Source: Lineus longissimus
Taxonomy: Eukaryota > Nemertea > Pilidiophora > Heteronemertea > Lineidae
Reading direction: 5' to 3'
DNA length: 64,000 bases
Assembly: GCF_910592395.1 (NCBI RefSeq)
Contig: NC_088320.1
Location: 6,324,001-6,388,000, forward strand
Shown here in pieces: positions 14,201 through 23,252 of this stretch. A program made the position numbers and the translations under genes. The stretch's first letter is position 1, and each line of letters starts with the position of its first letter. The notes below the pieces were generated by a model. It was given only the letters and a program-made list of their open reading frames with translations, was not told where the DNA came from and searched no databases.

Positions 14201-17200
14201 GACTTTTGAGAATTTTAAGGAGATTGTGATGATATAACACTACCAACAACACTATTTTGTTGTTATAATACTAAGAGTAGTAGTTGTTAGTGTTGTTGTT
14301 AGTGTTTAAACTGTAACATTTTCCCCTCTATCCATCTCTGTAGTTCCAAAAGTCTACTGAGTCACACTGTTTTGTTTATTTGAACCCGATTTATTTGATA
14401 AAAATAAGTGAACTCAAAATACCTCTTCCTACTTTCAGTTTGGCTCAACCAACAAGAGTTTATTCCTTTACCTTTACAAGATAAATGTAATCTTTCTCAT
14501 GCCCTCTAATGTTTTGTTTTTGTTTTGTTTTCCTAAACCACATTACCGTGTTTTTTTTAAAGAGTTAGTTAAGTTAACTGTTAGTGTTGAAAACGTTTTC
14601 GAGAAGATTTCCAAATATACTGAAACTGTGGACTACAGTGATGCAGTGGTTAAGGTTCATCGGTTGGAACCCCGGTCTGGTCACAATTTGTACTTCACAG
14701 TTCAGAAGGGCATGTTGCTGTAGGGAAGAGAATGCCTTTTTGCCATTATTCTAGATAGTTGAATTTGTGTAATGATTCAAGTCTGTTTACTGAAAAACTA
14801 TATGAATGTAATTGCTTTTGCTTCAACTAAATTCTGTCAAGGTTAAGTTTTTTGTTCCATTTGCCATTAAATGAATTGATATTTTCTGAAACTGTTTTGA
14901 AAAAGTTCACATTGGCCAATAAATCATCAACGTTTTATTTCATTATTCACAGAAAAGCCGAAAAGGCCTAGAGGAGCCTAACCCCTACGCCGTGTTGAAC
15001 TGCGGTGGGAAACAGGTCCAGACCCGCATCGTCGAGGGCACCATCGACCCCAGGTGGGAAGAGAGCTTCAACTTCCTCATCAACGACCCTAACTTGCAAA
15101 ACTTGGATGTGGAGGTAATTAGGTCACCTTCTTCCTCTGACAGATTTGCTCTTGTAAGCATTTGTTGCATACCACACAGAGTGGTGCTCGTGGGGGTTTG
15201 AACCCATGAGCTTGTGATCGCAGGTCGGGCGTTCTTCCTCTGTACCACCACATTGGTGTCAGCAAAATGTTCATCTGAGCACCTGAGGTAAGGTTGGATA
15301 CTTCATAGCCATAAGATTGGCGATTAAAAAAGGAGGTGTTGCTAACTTTTTAGTAGCAAGATTAGACTATTGCATTTGTCAGCTTTGAGCTTGATCAAGG
15401 CCCTCGTGCCCTCCGGTTCCTGTAAAATTTTACTGTTTGTATGATTGTCTTTTTCCAGGTGAAGGATAAGAAGAGCGGGCGTCGCCTCGGTACGATGATG
15501 CTCCCTCTGAAACTCTTACTGTCAGAAACGAACATGACGCAAGAACAGCCCTACCACCTGCATTGCGATAGTGACCCGGACGCGCAGATCACCATGAGAG
15601 TTGTTCTGAGGGTAAGTTGTGCGGAGTGTATCTGTTGGTGTCAATGAATCTTTCAACTGTCATAAAATGAAGTAATATCAGCCTTCCTGTCGGTGCGATT
15701 CTGACTCTGGTACTTGACACTAGACGTTCATCTCAACCTCACTGGTGTTTCTCGTTCATCTCCTAGGTTCTCACGTCAGAAACTCCACCTGACTTTCACG
15801 AAACGACCGAGAATCTGTTAAAGCCCCCAACGCCTTCCACGTCCACGCCAACAAAATCTGAACCAATCGAATCAACGTACGATGTGGTTGATGCACCGAT
15901 ACCGGAGGAACCCATCAAGATGCCCGAGCCTGATGCGCATTCGAATAACGTTGACACCGGCATGGAGATTCGCAAACGGAAGTTAGAAAAAGAGCCTTCT
16001 ATAAGGTACTGTGGAACTGCCCGTATAGTAATCACCTCTCTATCAGGGACACCCTCTTTATTAAGGACACTGCATTTGGTCCAACATTGGTCATTTCCGT
16101 TGACTTCGACCACTGTTATCGAACAAGTTACAGCTGTTGTTTCAGCTGCCGATGAAATACTTTATACCGGTAATTGTTTTTTTCGTTTTTTGCCAAAGAT
16201 TTCACCCTTCCCAAAATGGCCTGGCACTGAAAGGGTTAACATGAATTGTTTCTTTTTTGTTTCAGTTCGGCAGGAATTGCCGGCCTGGGCAAAATTCAGG
16301 TGACGATTAGATACAGTCCTCAGAGGAATCGTCTTATTGTTGTTGTACACAAGTGTGTGTAAGTATACACTGGCTTATTCATTGCGGACTGTTGGCAACA
16401 TCTTTTGTGCAGTGTTGGAGAAATTATCACATTAGTACCATGACCATTCAATGGAAAGCTATCTATTTTCATTTTCTGAAAGTACTTCTTTTGTCATGGT
16501 TCATTCTTGTTTCAAGCTAGCTGCCCACCAAAACTGCAGTGCTGCCATTGGGTCAGGGTTACTTGGCCCCTTTCCCAAACACATATAAAAGTGCTTCACG
16601 GCTGAGAGGCACTCTGGGGTATCATACAGCTGCCCGTTAATTTTGGCACTCACTTGAGCTTGACCTTTCAAGGACAAAGCAGAGACTAGATAAGGTCAGA
16701 AGCAACAACCTATGGATTGAGCGTCAAACACTTAAACAGAAAACCTCTGCCCTTAGTTAGAAAATGGTGCAAGTCTTCTTGAATTGGCCTATTTTTGTTG
16801 TTGGAGTTCTGTTTATACTGAATGCATTAATACATTATTTCAGAAATTTGATGCCCTGCGACTCGGACCACCTCGCCGACCCGTACGTCAGAATCTATCT
16901 TCTGCCAGAGAAGAATACGCTTGGGAAACAGAAGACGAAAGTGATAAAAAACAACTTGAACCCAATTTTTGATGAAACGTGAGTAAGCCTTTTCAAAACC
17001 TGCAAAGTTTAGCCAACTCCAAGCACTTCTTGCTGAATGCTCAACAGTAAGGTTCTCAAGATATTGAGAATTGTTGAAAGATACTGACTTGACCATTCAT
17101 CTGAAAGCTGATGTTAATTCTGGAGAGTTTTATCCCATTTTCAAACCTATTTACAATTGAAAAGGGTATTTCACCCTTTGACTTTATTAGAAGTGTTATA

Positions 17201-19359
17201 AGATCATGTTAAAATCACCAAAATCCCAAGAAAAAAAAACCTCCCGTGGGTAATTTCCACTTTTTACAAAGGATTTTACACAATGTTGGACTTAAGGATC
17301 CAGACAACTCTGTTAAATCTTAGTATCCACTACACTAGACCAACTGCTCAGGGTTTGCTCTTCCCTGATCTGCACTTAAAGATTTCAAAAATAGACTTCC
17401 TTGATTACAGATTCGAATTTGCGGTGAACCAGCAGGATCTGGACACACGGACGTTGGACATATCGGTGAAGAACTCGGTGGGCATGTTCTCCAAGAGCAG
17501 ACGGAATATTGGCAGCGTTTTCATTGACCTGATGAAGTTTGATCTCTCGAAGGCTGTCACTGAATGGTAAGGAAACTTGTAATCCACACAGTTTTCTGTT
17601 GGCTGTCCCAATGCTTTTCCAACTTGAACTGTCCTCGTGCTTTTCCAACTTGAGCTGTCTCAATAATTTTTCAACTTGAGCTGTCCCAATGCTTTTCCAG
17701 CTTGAGCTGTCCCAATGCTTTTCCAGCTTGAGCTGTCCCAATGCTTTTCCAACTTGAGCTGTCCCAATAATTTTCAACTTGAGCTGTCCCAGTGCTTTTC
17801 CAACTTGAGCTGTCCCAATGAAATCTGTTCCGGAGAGTGAGATTATCATATTTTCTTTAATCGCCTGCAATTTTATGCTTTGTTTTCATTTATCTATTGT
17901 CTGTCAATAGAGCCCACATATATTTTCGAGAATAAAAAAAAATTTTGAACACAAAAATTCCACTTTTCATATACGGTGACCACGCTTTCTTTATTTCCTG
18001 TTTTCTGCTCTTTTCAGGTATGATCTTGAAGATTCCCAACATGCTAATGCCAGCTCAGTGTCAATTGAATCATCTTTATAATGCCACCTACCATCCCTCC
18101 AAGTTGACGCTTCCCAAGCCTTTTACCATATCATTCAGAGTAGTCCATGTGTACTATAGGGGTGATAACTGCTGCAATATTGAGAAGTTTTTCTGGCCAA
18201 ATATATTTTGCCTTCCCTCCAAGTTGACTCTTCCGAAGACTTTTCCATATGGTTTAGGGCAGTCCATTGTGCCCTATAGGGGTGAAATGTGGTCAAAGTT
18301 ATTTCTTCCTTTGCCTTTTCATTTCATTACCAAGTGTTCAAGGTGGTCCTTGTACATTTTGGGGGTTAAAACTGCTGCAATATGTGAAGTAGTTTTTTAC
18401 TTGAAACAGTACAGTAGTATGCATCATATTGTTTTCATTCAATTCCATTCCACATTTGAAAAACTGACTGGAGACGTTTTCTGGGACACTCTGTAGGTCA
18501 CAATGTACAGGGTGGCCCAGAATTATTTTCCCTTGCACAATGAAATTCTATTGTGTATTCGCTGTGTTAGGGAAAATGATTCTGGACCACCCTGTAGTCT
18601 CCTCATGTTGTTTGATTGTGTTGGTACATTTGTGATGCATACCACCACTGCCCTCTACATGGGAACTCAGTAACTATAAAAGAGTGGCACGATATCATAA
18701 ATCAACTCCTGCTTCTCCCAGATGAATCTTCTGCAAAATGAGAATATTGTTGTCTAAGAGTAACAATCATAGTGACAGATCATGAGTCGGCAGCAAGTTT
18801 GTAAAAAGTGAATTATATATATATTTTTTGTACAATTGTATGTATTGGTGTAGATGAACATTTAACTTATTCAAGAATTGTATTGTATTACCGATAGTTT
18901 TAGCTGAGGTGTTTTTAGTTGGATTAAAGAGGGATTATAAAAGTTCTGTATGAAATAAGTTGAAACATTATTCTTTTATTGACATTTTCTGGTTGAGTCA
19001 GACAGTTTCTGATCAGAATACTTGTAACAATTTCTGAGATTAAAAGTCAAATTTCATTGTTGAGGCTTTGAAATCACTTGGTGAACAAGGCCATTCGGCT
19101 GGCTGTTTCCGCTTTGTGAAGCGGGTGTGGATTTCTCAAGGAGTATATCAATTGGCTCAGGTGTTACTGTATGTTACTTTTGGTTGGTTTCTGAGGGGGC
19201 ATGTTGGGCTGTAATTAACTGGGCATAGAACTAATTGGGTATGGTGTTCACCTTTTGCCATATTCATATACTTTCAGGTTTGACCTTCAATCTGAGGACC
19301 GAGATGATAAGTCTGTCGATTCCATTGTCCCTGATAAAGATAAAGAGACTATCATTTAA
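2213..19359 (+). CDS. ESYT2: Extended synaptotagmin (E-Syt2/3-like), 5'-partial, 17 exons in window
   Basis: E-Syts tether ER to plasma membrane and carry lipids through an SMP domain. Exons read from splice sites: 2213-2254, 2477-2614, 3395-3471, 4925-5081, 5200-5255, 5448-5668, 5962-6032, 6385-6470, 6712-6850, 9501-9599, 14953-15114, 15459-15611, 15767-16005, 16266-16358, 16844-16978, 17411-17566 and 19278-19359. They join in phase to 701 residues plus stop. The first exon reads FFPDVERAEWVNK, the start of the E-Syt SMP domain, so the membrane anchor lies upstream of the window. SMP covers about residues 1-185 (VLPNRIPIS near its end), C2A about 197-325 (GKSDPY, DEDQGTEDDFLG), C2B about 338-470 and C2C about 555-680 (DPYVRIYLLP, ending WFDL). 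Three C2 domains fit E-Syt2/3 rather than five-C2 E-Syt1. C2B has EEPNPY where a calcium-binding Asp would sit, so it is probably calcium-independent. A polyadenylation signal AATAAA lies at 19398-19403. Confidence 0.93.
7317..7331 (+). CDS. Possible 15-base microexon of E-Syt (MYPSQ)
   Basis: A pyrimidine-rich acceptor (TCTTTCCTCTTGCAG) is followed by 15 bases and a GTACTT donor, in phase 0. It would sit in the C2A-C2B linker, between the exon ending at 6850 and the one starting at 9501, both phase 0. The linker varies between species, so similarity gives no support. Confidence 0.25.
10093..10200 (+). CDS. Possible in-frame cassette exon of E-Syt C2B
   Basis: This is a 108-base open stretch bounded by an AG acceptor (TTGCAG) and a GTGAAG donor, phase 0 at both ends. 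It would insert 36 residues (starting SNMLRHCKGPGCSLAHDHGK) between exon 9501-9599, ending SGLP, and exon 14953, starting KSRKGLEEP. Both flanking exons are also phase 0, so inclusion or skipping preserves the frame. The insertion point is the first calcium-loop region of C2B. It has two Cys and several His and is strongly basic. I know no vertebrate E-Syt counterpart. Base composition is more exon-like than the flanking intron, but chance cannot be excluded. Confidence 0.35.
10941..11248. mobile_element. Hairpin MITE-like element with a duplicated right arm
   Basis: The left arm (10941 to about 11050) is an almost perfect reverse complement of the right end (about 11140-11248), roughly 100 bases per arm, ending GTGAC/GTCAC. 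A second, shorter copy of the right arm lies at about 11068-11150, in the same orientation as the final arm. ATTT on both sides is a possible short target duplication. It lies in an E-Syt intron and has no coding capacity. Confidence 0.8.
11714..13899 (+). mobile_element. Hairpin-ended non-autonomous element, copy 1
   Basis: The left end is AGCTCAGCTGACAAAGTCAG followed by CGGAGCT, an imperfect 12-bp hairpin. The right end is CAGCTGAGCGCCAGGCC, TTTGGGCCTCTTGTT, with a GC-rich hairpin just before the terminus. The same two ends bracket 56230-58987 in the same orientation, which marks them as one family. CTCAGCTG at the left is inverted as CAGCTGAG near the right. No target duplication is visible. 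A terminal hairpin without target duplication recalls Helitron/Helentron-type elements, but this is inference and no Rep/helicase ORF was seen. The copy sits in the large E-Syt intron. Confidence 0.7.
13213..13250. repeat. 38-bp perfect palindrome
   Basis: The two 19-base halves (ATCATGGAGGTATAAATAA and its complement) meet without a spacer. It lies inside the hairpin-ended element 11714-13899 and could extrude as a cruciform. It may be a nested tiny insertion. Confidence 0.9.
14625..14700 (+). repeat. tRNA-derived SINE-like fragment
   Basis: GTGATGCAGTGGTTAAGG resembles a pol III A box and GGTTGGAACCCC a degenerate B box, spaced as in tRNA-derived SINEs. A second B-box-like sequence (GGTTCAAACCC) lies on the minus strand at 15193-15203. 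Neither folds into a convincing intact tRNA by eye. Confidence 0.35.
17601..17820. repeat. 26-bp minisatellite, about 8 copies
   Basis: The unit is GCTGTCCCAATGCTTTTCCA plus ACTTGA, with small length changes. It starts 35 bases after the E-Syt exon ending at 17566 and upstream of the two alternative last exons, so length variation could affect splice choice (inference). Confidence 0.9.
18018..18081 (+). CDS. ESYT2: Alternative last exon of E-Syt (upstream version)
   Basis: The acceptor TTTTCAG ends at 18017. The exon joins in phase 2 to the donor at 17566 and reads W-YDLEDSQHANASSVSIES and two more residues before TAA at 18079-18081. The W-Y-D-L start is the canonical end of the third C2 domain, as in the WYDL of vertebrate E-Syt2. 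The downstream exon at 19278 encodes the same position as W-F-D-L with a different acidic tail. Each exon has its own acceptor and stop, so they look like mutually exclusive 3' exons. No strong polyadenylation signal was found directly after this one. Confidence 0.7.
18506..18596. mobile_element. Short palindromic element with TACAGGGTGGCCCAG ends
   Basis: Inverted ends TACAGGGTGGCCCAGAATTA and the matching complement at 18566-18596 enclose about 30 bases. The ends resemble those of mariner-type elements, and the TA at each edge fits a TA target (inference). Related sequence recurs at 22478-22620. Confidence 0.65.
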
Positions 19360-22300
19360 ACTCTAAATGTGCTTCTGGCCAGGGCATTGAAATCTGCAAT
19401 AAATTAACCTATGTGTCACTTTAAGAGTTCTTCCAAGTGGATTTGAATCGGAGGTGTGCATGTTGACAAGAACATTTACAATGAGGACAAAAGTGTCATA
19501 TTTTGTAAAAAATGTTCCGCTCCTCTTACCACCGCTAATTAGAGTTTTCAATCATAAATGTGCTTAATTTGTCCAATACTTTATAGTGTTGCTTTACATG
19601 TTTAATTTGCTTCTGCTAGTAGTTCAAAATTCACAAAATTACAACAGAAGTCACTGCACAAAATTTGGAGCCACGTGTAACAAAGTCCCCAAACCATCTT
19701 CCTGCGCCCAGTTAATGCTGCTGTACACTTCTTCAACTTCAAGGTAGACACCACTTGTCAAAAATGACCCTTCCAATTGTTATGTTCACATACCTGTTAT
19801 GCAGTATCGTTATAGAAAGTCCAGTGCAACTATAAATACTTTATCGATTAATCCAGTAGTTTATTAAAAAGGCTGTATTCAACATGCCTATCACCCATAC
19901 ATGCTTATCGTTAGCTTATGGATGAAGCTTTACCTGGTTCTCTACCAGTTACCATATAAAAGTAGATGCGACGTGATGTTGCAAGCACTGCTTAGTGCAC
20001 TAAAAGCAATTCAGTTTAACAAAAATAATCGCGACACTGAAATGAAATAAAAGTTCCTCCCTTGGCCTAAGCACCTTTAGAAGCCTTGTTTTGTCCCTGT
20101 CTGAAATTTTGACACGACCTTTGATGCATGTCCTCAATCCTTGGCTTTCCATCTCGGTGTGGTCCAGTCGCCAATCATAGTCTTTGTGAGCATTTTATAC
20201 CAACCCCTACAACGGTCGAGTTGCGCAAGAGGTGTGAATTGATTTCTCAGTCGGTGTCAGTCACTGTCTCATCTGAATTGAAGAATACATCGCCGTCTGA
20301 GACCGAATGAATTAAAAATATAAACAAAATCTGGCACTTTTATTTTTTTCAAGACGTGTCATCTGTTCCAACCTGTCACAATCCTGATGAACGGCAATGT
20401 GGACTGATATTCAACTTGACAACAAAATGATTTGAAAGTCCTTTACCTTTTTGATTGCCCACGGTCAAAAGTGCTCATATGATTATTATTGGCCTCCTGA
20501 TGCATGATTTTAAGTTCGAACTTTACTCTGTGTACCAAAAGCACTTTAGAATTGACCAGATATTCATCCTAAAAAGCAGGGGCTGTTCGCTGAATGTTCA
20601 TTTGGTCAGTTCTGATTGTTACTACTTTTGGGACACGCTGTATATTATTACACATTTTTTGGTACACCCTTCATACCATTACTGTCTGCCTCTTAACATT
20701 TATGCTTTGGTGAGGTGAAGGGGGGCCTTGTATATTATTATCAGAGTTCTTGAATGGGAGGCATAGGCCCAATTTCTGGGCCACAATGCCTAAATGATGA
20801 TGATGATAATGATGAACAAGTACATGTACTGTATAGTGCATGCACGGCATGGCATGGCAGTTCAAAGTAATATACTGTGCCACCAGAAATTGACAATAGG
20901 CTGGTGAAATCCTTTTTGGGTTGGTGAAATCAAGGGGCAAGGGGCGAAAGGCTCTCCTCAATTTCATCAGCCCACAAAAGATTCTGGCAAGTCTGTTGTC
21001 AATTTCCGGCGGGAACCGATGGGTGTGTCTATTTGAATCACCGCACTGAAATAGACTAGGACTTTTCCTTCTCTGTTTTTTTTGTTACGGCCTGTATGTA
21101 TTGATGAGATTTGAAAGATGATAACTGTACAGTTCCCATCACAATCGAGATACCCTCTTCTCCACGTCAGCAGTACGACCTACACTCTAGTGCAGCATAT
21201 GCTGTACCTGTGCAGCATATGCTGTACCTGTGCAGCTTACACATTGGTTGCATGCAAATTGCTGTGTAGGTTTGCAAAACATGCATAGATCATACGGTTA
21301 TCCCATTGTAAGAAGGTGCGTTTAAGGTGCCCACAACTTACATAGATTGTGGTTCGAGCGTTCAGGCAACCTACTGCAGGATTGTGAGTTTCGTATACAT
21401 CGAGCATAGCATACACACATTTCAGGATGTCAATTGTGATTGGGACTTTATGGGTTTTTTTTCAATGAGATTTCCCACCGGTTTTCTTCTAAGGTTGTGT
21501 TGTAGGGTAATGAGAACTATTGCATGGGACTCTATCATTTTGAAAGGTTTGCTTTTCAGGAATATTTATCTTATTTCGAATGTATTGAATAATTTGTGGT
21601 ATTAAGGGTAGTAATGAATTTGTGCGATATTTATTATAAATGTATATTTGGTTGATTTGGGGTGAAACATCAATTGGAGTGCTTAAATTGCATTTGTGTA
21701 CTCATGAGGTTTGATTACGCTGCTTGTGCCATAAGGCACCTATTCCATAGAGCTATACCCTATACTATACTATACGCGAACAATAGTTTCATGGTCATGC
21801 ACCCTTTGTGAAGCCATTGTTCGCGTATAGTGTAGTATACCGTATACCTCTATGGAATAGGTGCCTAAGAGATTAACCACCAAAACTATGTGCTAAAATT
21901 GTTGTCGCCTTCAGTGTAGCCACAATGTTTAAGAAGTAACCTAAAACTGGTAGCAAAGTACATATACATTTAGGCAGGTAGTTAGATTTTAAAAATCTGT
22001 AACAAATTCTCAATTTTATTTCTGTTTTAAAAATGGCAAATGTGGGAGAGCCCACTATGCAGACAAAATAATTGGTGTAGCCTTCTGTCTACCAAGAATC
22101 ATGGTACTCAATTTTTCTGTATATAACCAATGTGTGAAGAGCTCTAGTTTCAATTTACGCTCTGATTTGTTGCCACTGTAGATTATTTAGTAAATTTTAT
22201 TGTGTAAATAAAATGAAATGTAATGTCTAAATTGCTTCTTTGTTTCTTTAAAGTTTTGACTCTAAATGGATGGGACATTGTAATAAGCGTGCTGGTGTGA

Positions 22301-22477
22301 GGAACACACAAATAGAGACAAGAGAGTATATTGTTACCATGAGGACATGTGCGCTGTTAACAAATTTTCAGGCTATATCGCATTCTGAACGTACTGATGT
22401 AGTCCCTGTGCAGCTTAATACTCCGAACATACTTTCATGTTGCTTGAACACTGAAGAATGTCAAAACAATGAGGGTC
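19360..22477. other. E-Syt 3' flank and intergenic DNA, no gene recognised
   Basis: No exon of a known family was seen. Polyadenylation-like AATAAA occurs at 19398 and 22207. A 137-base hairpin (21732-21868) and short direct repeats near 21196-21235 are present. Open frames are short and AT-rich. Confidence 0.6.
21732..21868. repeat. Hairpin-forming inverted repeat
   Basis: GGCACCTATTCCATAGAG at 21735-21752 is matched by its complement at 21848-21865, and ATACGCGAACAAT pairs with ATTGTTCGCGTAT further in. Most of the 137 bases fold into one long stem with a loop of about 30 bases. Probably a small MITE. Confidence 0.85.
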
Positions 22478-22620
22478 TACAGGGTGGCCCAGAATTATTT
22501 TCCCTTGCACAATAGAATTCTATTGTGTATCCATTACTGAAGAATGTGAAAACAAAGAGTGTCTACAGGGTGGCCCAGAATAATTTTCCCTTGCAGAATA
22601 GAATTCTTTTGTCAGTGATG
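22453..22620. repeat. Two tandem 86-bp units bearing TACAGGGTGGCCCAG
   Basis: The unit starting GAAGAATGT at 22453 recurs at 22539 with a few changes. Each carries TACAGGGTGGCCCAGAAT and TTTTCCCTTGCA, the end sequence of the palindromic element at 18506-18596. Confidence 0.75.
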
Positions 22621-22668
22621 AAAAAATTTCTAAGTACAAACATTTTTTTCAGTTTTTTTTTGCTCAAA

Positions 22669-23034
22669 ATGAACCAACATCGACGACGACGACGACAAGT
22701 ACACGGGTATGGGGACCATGGTCACTATAACAGATTCATGACGCGAGAGACAAGGTGGCCACCACTCCAATATATGGACAGGCCAAAAGGCAGGGATTTC
22801 AGGATGGACAGTCTTATCTTAGCAAGAGCAATGGTCTATGTTGGCATCCGGGTGATATTCTTTGGGTTGCTGCAATGTGAGAGGGCCGGGAATGGTCTTT
22901 TTCAGAGCGCCGGGATCAGCCAACGATCAGCTGGGGCATACTGGACAGTCACCCTTATTTTAGCAGCGAGATTCGGGACAAGACTGCACCGCCACCCTGC
23001 TTCACCAACACTGCTCATTTGGAAACAGGAGTGA
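22669..23034 (+). CDS. Small ORF, 121 residues, unrecognised
   Basis: The ORF starts at an ATG just after a pyrimidine-rich AG (AGs near 22652). It has a polyarginine N-terminus (MNQHRRRRRQVHG) and two moderately hydrophobic stretches (ARAMVYVGIRVIFFGLL and GAYWTVTLILAARF). AATAAA follows at 23162, so it would converge on GATAD1, whose last exon begins at 23253. I recognise no family. The poly-Arg comes from a CGA microsatellite and the upstream sequence is a mobile repeat, so this may be non-coding. Confidence 0.25.
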   Translation: MNQHRRRRRQVHGYGDHGHYNRFMTRETRWPPLQYMDRPKGRDFRMDSLILARAMVYVGIRVIFFGLLQCERAGNGLFQSAGISQRSAGAYWTVTLILAARFGTRLHRHPASPTLLIWKQE

Positions 23035-23200
23035 GCTATTTTCATAATCGGATAGGCCTATTGGGAATATGAAAATACCAGATTTGACATTTTGTTTCAA
23101 TATTAAGGAGACGAAAGATGGCCGTCGACAGAATTGTCACAAGAGGTATTGAATGACTTGTAATAAAAAAGAACAAGATACATTTACTATTAAAACATTA

Positions 23201-23206
23201 TTTATT
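23201..23206 (-). terminator. Polyadenylation signal of GATAD1
   Basis: TTTATT on the plus strand is AATAAA on the minus strand, 47-52 bases past the GATAD1 stop codon. Confidence 0.6.
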
Positions 23207-23252
23207 CACAAAATACAAAATTGCACTTAGACATTCAAGGCTGTCTAACTAT

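Noticed and set aside
15180-15255. Possible tRNA gene on the minus strand
   Set aside because: Only a B-box-like sequence fits; acceptor and anticodon stems do not pair convincingly.
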